The notes beneath the pieces were generated by a model. That model was not told the origin of the DNA. It saw only the letters and a list, made by a program, of their open reading frames with translations, and ran no database searches. Source: Daedaleopsis sinensis (taxonomy: Eukaryota > Basidiomycota > Agaricomycetes > Polyporales > Polyporaceae). From it: DNA of 64,000 nucleotides. Made by a program: the position numbers and the translations under genes. Positions 60,005-64,000 of the stretch are shown in pieces. Numbering within the stretch: position 1 is the stretch's first letter; the number at the start of each line of letters is the position of its first letter. The stretch is taken from positions 248,001-312,000 of the forward strand of contig CM066307.1 of the NCBI GenBank assembly GCA_033807695.1, given 5' to 3'.

Positions 60005-60466
60005 CTAGGGTTCAAGCGTGACAATTCTCGAAAACTGTTGAGCGGTGATCACGGTGAGGCTGTTGACGACGATGATAGAACTATATGGCGATACTTCGTC
60101 CTGCATCCCCGGATCCGGATGGTCCTTCGCCCATCTCACATAAGCCTCCTTCGTATTCGGAATAACAACTGCGCCGTCCCCGTGCACACGTTGACTAAAG
60201 AACACAGAGCCATAAGCATATGCATGACCGCAGAGAACCGGAGCCCAGGCAATACAACGTGCAGCCGCGCTCCCTCACTCGCGCTGCTTCTCTCCGACCC
60301 GGGGGAAAGGACTGGGAGGAAGTCGCCTGCAATTCCGAATAGGCAGATAGCAAGGATAGCGAGGTGCAGCAAGGGGGACATTCGAGCCCAGCTACGCATC
60401 CGGCGAAGACGCAAGAAGACATGGGGCCCCAGATGTGCCAGCGAAACGTACCCATGTCAAAACTTA
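60005..60466 (-). other. Possible 3' part of an uncharacterised gene, cut by the 60.5-kb element
   Basis: A minus-strand frame reads IAWAPVLCGHAYAYGSVFFS and then VHGDGAVVIPNTKEAYVRWA up to a stop at 60005. It has protein-like composition. A second frame just upstream has a hydrophobic stretch (HLAILAICLFGIAGDFLPVL). They may be exons of one small membrane-associated protein. The inverted-repeat element begins directly upstream at 60467 and could have removed the 5' end. The family is not recognised and the call is weak. Confidence 0.3.
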
Positions 60467-61309
60467 CAGCTGTTTCTGAAATGTTTGTCCTTCGAACTCC
60501 GACGCCACAAGCGACTGCAGATTCGACACGAAAAAATCGGGAAAATCGATTAATTGCTACACAGTCCTACGATACCTCTAGCGGCCTGAAACTTTGCATA
60601 TGCGTAGCATACGTACTAAGAAGCATGTACAGCAAGTTTGAAGCAGATTGATGGAGAAATGACCATGCTGTGAGCGACACATAGACAGATGTGTCGGCGC
60701 CTTTATGATGTCCATTTGCTCGAGATTCCACCGGATTAATGCTTTCTTCCTCTTCGCTCCCCTCCTCCTTCCAGCCTCATATGCACAATCGAAAGACTGC
60801 CAATGATTTGAAGGGGCAGCTGTGCTTGTCTCGGCTCTAGGGGCAATCTGTGAGCTCGCATATGCCCTTGATGTGTCCGAGTGCAGAGGGGGCAAGCTTT
60901 GGCCCACAAGTGGCAAGATGACTCGGTATAGTATCCTCAGGCCACGAATCACATTGAGTGGAGGTCCACAGGTTCTTCATGAACAGGTTTTAGAATTTGT
61001 AATACATTGAACAGCCTAGGAAGAATGCAGCGCACACCGGTGGCATCAAAGGGATGTCAAGCACCTCAGACTGAGGCGCCTCTTATGAATGAAATGTACG
61101 ACCAACCGTGCACTCATTTCTACGTCGTTCCTCCTCAAACTTGCTGTACATGTTCCTCAGTACGTATGCTACGCATATGCAAAGTTTCAGGCCGCTAGAG
61201 GTATCGTAGGACTGTGTAGCAATTAATCGATTTTCCCGATTTTCTCGTGTCGAATCTGCAGTCGCTTGTGGCGTCGGAGTTCGAAGGACAAACATTTCGG
61301 AAACAGCTG
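60467..61309. mobile_element. Non-autonomous TA-flanked element with 175-bp inverted arms, 843 bp
   Basis: Arms 60467-60641 and 61135-61309 are reverse complements over 175 bp with only a handful of mismatches, starting CAGCTGTTTC. Each end is flanked by TA (60465-60466 and 61310-61311), the target duplication of Tc1/mariner-type elements. The 493-bp centre has no transposase. It is probably a MITE-like derivative mobilised in trans. Confidence 0.82.
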
Positions 61310-61644
61310 TAGTCTCACGACCGCCTTCGCGCAGGCTCCTCATGTAGGCGCGCGAATGCCCGGCCGCGGGCACCCACAGGTCTGCGCGAAATGTTGAACG
61401 TGCGACGCTGGGTCGTGAAGTTACACAAAGAAGTGTGTTGCCAGCTATGTGATCGCGTGGCACGATCGCGCACCGGAAAGCAGCACGCCAGAAGTTGAAG
61501 GAGGTGTACGTACATGAGCAGAATCCCCCGCGGGAGATAAACATCTAGACAGGATCCCCCCTCCACTGCGATCCACTGCGATCCTGCATCCCAAATATAG
61601 CCCCGCCGTGTCGCCGCCGGCGTCGTTGGCCCGCAGCGCGGAGC

Positions 61645-63116
61645 TCACCACTTGCCCCGACCCCAAGGGTTGTACGCCACGCCGCGCATGTTCCACCGGC
61701 CCTCGCGCTCCTGCTGGTTTCCCTCGCGGTCAATCGCGCGGCTGTACACGACGCCGCCCTCCCCCGCTTCCGCGTCCGGGACATGCTCGAGCAGGGCCTC
61801 CCAGAGCGTCCAGCTCCAGCGGCCGTCCTGGTACGTGATGCGCGCCTCGTACCAGCTCGCGCCGTCGTCTGGGGAGACCTCGACGGCGGCGATCTGCGTC
61901 GCGCCGGAGCCGATTGCGTAGCCCTTGACGAGCAGCGCCGCGCCGCGCCGCGTGACGGAGGCGACGACGGAGTTGACGGGGAGCGTGGTGAGCGAGGGGT
62001 GCTTGCTCCACACCGGGTCCGCCTTCTCCTTCGTGTCGATCTAAGGGCGGGAGAGGTAATATGGTCAGTGGGCAGGTTGTGTAGACGAGAAGGAGATAGG
62101 GCGTACCTCCTCGGGCAGGACCTTATAGTCGCGCTGTTGATAGTAGTTGGGCGACTCGTCGGGCGCGACGGTGATCGTGTCCACCCACTTGACCCACCGC
62201 GCCCCAAGGAACCCTGGCGCGACGACCCGCAGCGGGTATCCGTGGTCCGGAGAGAGAGCCTGGTCGTTCATCTTCGCGCAAAAGCGTAGTCAGCAAGCAC
62301 GCTCCACACGTCGACGGAATTGGGGCGTACGTCGTATGCAAGCAGCACATCGCCCTCCGGGTCCATCGCGTCTGCAAGGGGCACAGACCCGCCGTAGTCC
62401 TTGTCGTCTTGACAGGGCGTGACGTGCGAGGTGAAGGAGACGTGCCAGCCCCGGAGCGCGGACGGGTTGACCCCGACGGCGAGTAGGAGGTCGCGCACGC
62501 GGAGGCCCGCCCAGCGCGCATTGCAGATGACGCCATCGTTCCAGAGGATACCGCGCACGGGCTTCTTCACGCTCATCTCCTTGCGCCTGTTGCCTGCACA
62601 CTAGCAATTCGATGTTCAGTATGGGCATGATATGTATGACGACGGGTACGATATAGTATAGACTTTTGACGTCGGGTGACCTTGATTGGGTTCGTTTGAC
62701 AGTAGAGGACACGGGGTAACGACGGCCACCGTATAGAGACACGAATATAGTCCGCGAGGCAGTCGCACATTCAAACGGCGTAACAGCCGCAGGCGGAACC
62801 CAAAATCACCCGACGCAGACAAACGCACCTGAAGCGCAGCGACGACCTCCACACGAGGGAAGGAGTTCCGGAGCTCCTCGAGGGTGAACGAACGAGTACC
62901 TTGGATGCCATTCACCTCGATTGTATACGTTGACTCGTCGAGGTCGAGGACGGGGCCGTGATTCCGGCAGTAGACAAGCTCTTCGGGGGTGATAGGGAAC
63001 TCAACTAGGGCAGCGGCGGTGGGCTCAGCGTTGAAAGGCTCGGTGCCCTGGACGACGAGGTGGTGAGAGTGTGGAACCTCTTCAGTGTAGTCCATAGTAT
63101 CGAGAGCCTGAACCAT
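61645..63116 (-). CDS. Sulfite-oxidase-family molybdenum enzyme lacking a heme domain
   Basis: Four exons, complement(61645-62040, 62107-62271, 62331-62600, 62829-63116), give 372 aa. [10 protein letters not shown] spans the first splice; its C97 should be the molybdenum-ligating Cys of the sulfite oxidase/nitrate reductase fold. [40 protein letters not shown] and the C-terminal dimerisation domain ([28 protein letters not shown]) follow in the usual order. No cytochrome b5 domain is present. The N-terminus starts directly before the cofactor domain and has no evident targeting signal. The likely role is oxidation of sulfite or a related molybdopterin reaction; the electron acceptor is unknown. 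Confidence 0.9.
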
Positions 63117-63867
63117 GTTGAGAGTAGAGTTTGGTGTGCGACAGACCGCGTAGGTGACAAGAATTCAAGCCGGGGTTAGACGAGCGAACAGGAGGTAGTC
63201 AGAGTTGCATGATAAGTGGCTTGCCTTGCAAGGGCCTTTAGCACGCCGAGGGCGCGTTCCGCGTTACATAACTCGCGGAGCTAGGTGGTACCAGGTGATC
63301 CTCTCCTCTCCCTGCGTTCACAAGCCTGTCGGAGGCCTGGCGCCAGATGTCGCTCTGACTTCCGGCGAGACCAGGCCAAAGGATCCGAGAACCAATGTCG
63401 GGGATGGTCTCGCGCCTAGACGCTGCAGCTGGACAAGACTCATAGTAGCTATCGAACGGCGACGTCCTCGAGGAGATGCCGATGTTATTTCCACGAAATA
63501 TTGCCCGCCCAAGAGTGTGAAGCAGCCCTGTGCAGCGGCGCTTTCGTCATACAGAACAGCTGAACGGCTTCCGAAGATATGAAGGAAGTAGCCAGGTGTC
63601 GAAAGACATGGGGATGGTGGTGGTCATTGGAAGAGTCTGAGATTGAGTAGTAAGTACAGGTTAGAAACGGTTGTTACTTTAATCAGTAAACGGTTAATAA
63701 AGTTATCAACGTCCACTGCCGATCGCACACGACAGTGCCGGCACCTGTCTCTTTCCCAACTCGTCCCTCTCGACTCTTCGAGCTCCAGGCCTTGTCCCAC
63801 AACCACCACTACCACAGTCTTCGACTCCTCTTGACCACACTCTATACGGTCTCCTGAGGAGCAACCC
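63117..63867. other. Divergent promoter region between sulfite-oxidase-family and DUF1748 genes
   Basis: No gene is supported. It holds the 5' flanks of both neighbours. Short frames here lack motifs. Confidence 0.5.
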
Positions 63868-64000
63868 ATGACCATGATCGGAAGACTGGTGCACTACACC
63901 CTGGACGCTGCTCTCTTGAGCACGGTGTTGGCGGGCGTGAGACGGTCGAGCGGATTCGCGTACGTACGCGTTCCACCTCTCCCAGATAAGCCTTGCTAAA
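63868..64000 (+). CDS. DUF1748-family small protein, first exon
   Basis: The frame MTMIGRLVHYTLDAALLSTV followed by LAGVRRSSGF matches the start of DUF1748, a family of small (about 75 aa) fungal proteins with a conserved GRLxHYxxDAxLxSTxxAGV opening. A GTACGT donor at 63960 ends the exon. The rest lies beyond the window. A second Met at 63874 is the alternative start. The function of the family is poorly known. Confidence 0.72.

Overview
The window is genomic DNA of a filamentous basidiomycete, most likely an Agaricomycete of the polypore type (inference). Genes are split by many short GT-AG introns, mostly about 50-85 nt with some micro-exons. The gene set includes DUF6533 membrane proteins, CxC5/CxC6 cysteine-cluster proteins associated with KDZ transposases, basidiomycete Tnp2 (CACTA-like) transposases, a Pps1-type phosphatase and a GH18 chitinase with a CBM5/12-like module. 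All exon models were built by hand from splice signals and reading-frame continuity; no database search was run.

Layout. 1-311: 5' end of a DUF6533 gene. 586-15212: a cassette of four cysteine-rich genes (A, B, C, D) followed by a dehydrogenase gene, in a near-perfect tandem duplication. Copy 1 is 1908-8765 and copy 2 is 9132-15212. Gene A has a Cys/His cluster. Gene B has a GRF-like zinc finger, a similar Cys/His cluster and two SUMO-interaction-like motifs. Gene C is a CxC5/CxC6 protein with a transposase-like C-terminus. Gene D is an unrecognised multi-exon Cys-rich protein. The two copies are joined by a 365-bp insert identical to part of the Tnp2 gene lying downstream at 19-22.7 kb, and copy 2 carries a 777-bp in-frame deletion in gene B. 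The breakpoints fall inside gene A and inside the dehydrogenase, so this is a segmental rearrangement with a templated insertion, not a simple transposition.

14907-25612: intact MDR dehydrogenase, a coiled-coil protein divergent from a complete Tnp2 transposase, a GFA/CENP-V-type gene with an apparent 1-nt frameshift, and a frameshifted second dehydrogenase. 26768-27597: HSP20-like protein. 30425-38501: an 8,077-bp complete-looking CACTA/Tnp2 element with 26-bp perfect terminal inverted repeats and a 7-bp target duplication, carrying three genes. 38.5-47.2 kb: gene-poor, with one inverted-repeat element.

47-64 kb: ordinary host genes. These are a Pps1-type dual-specificity phosphatase, a truncated third dehydrogenase copy, a GH18 chitinase, an SDR, a molybdenum sulfite-oxidase-family enzyme and the start of a DUF1748 gene. 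An 843-bp TA-flanked element with 175-bp inverted arms lies at 60467-61309. The host genes form no evident single pathway. The common theme of the left half is transposon-derived cysteine-rich and transposase genes and their rearrangement.
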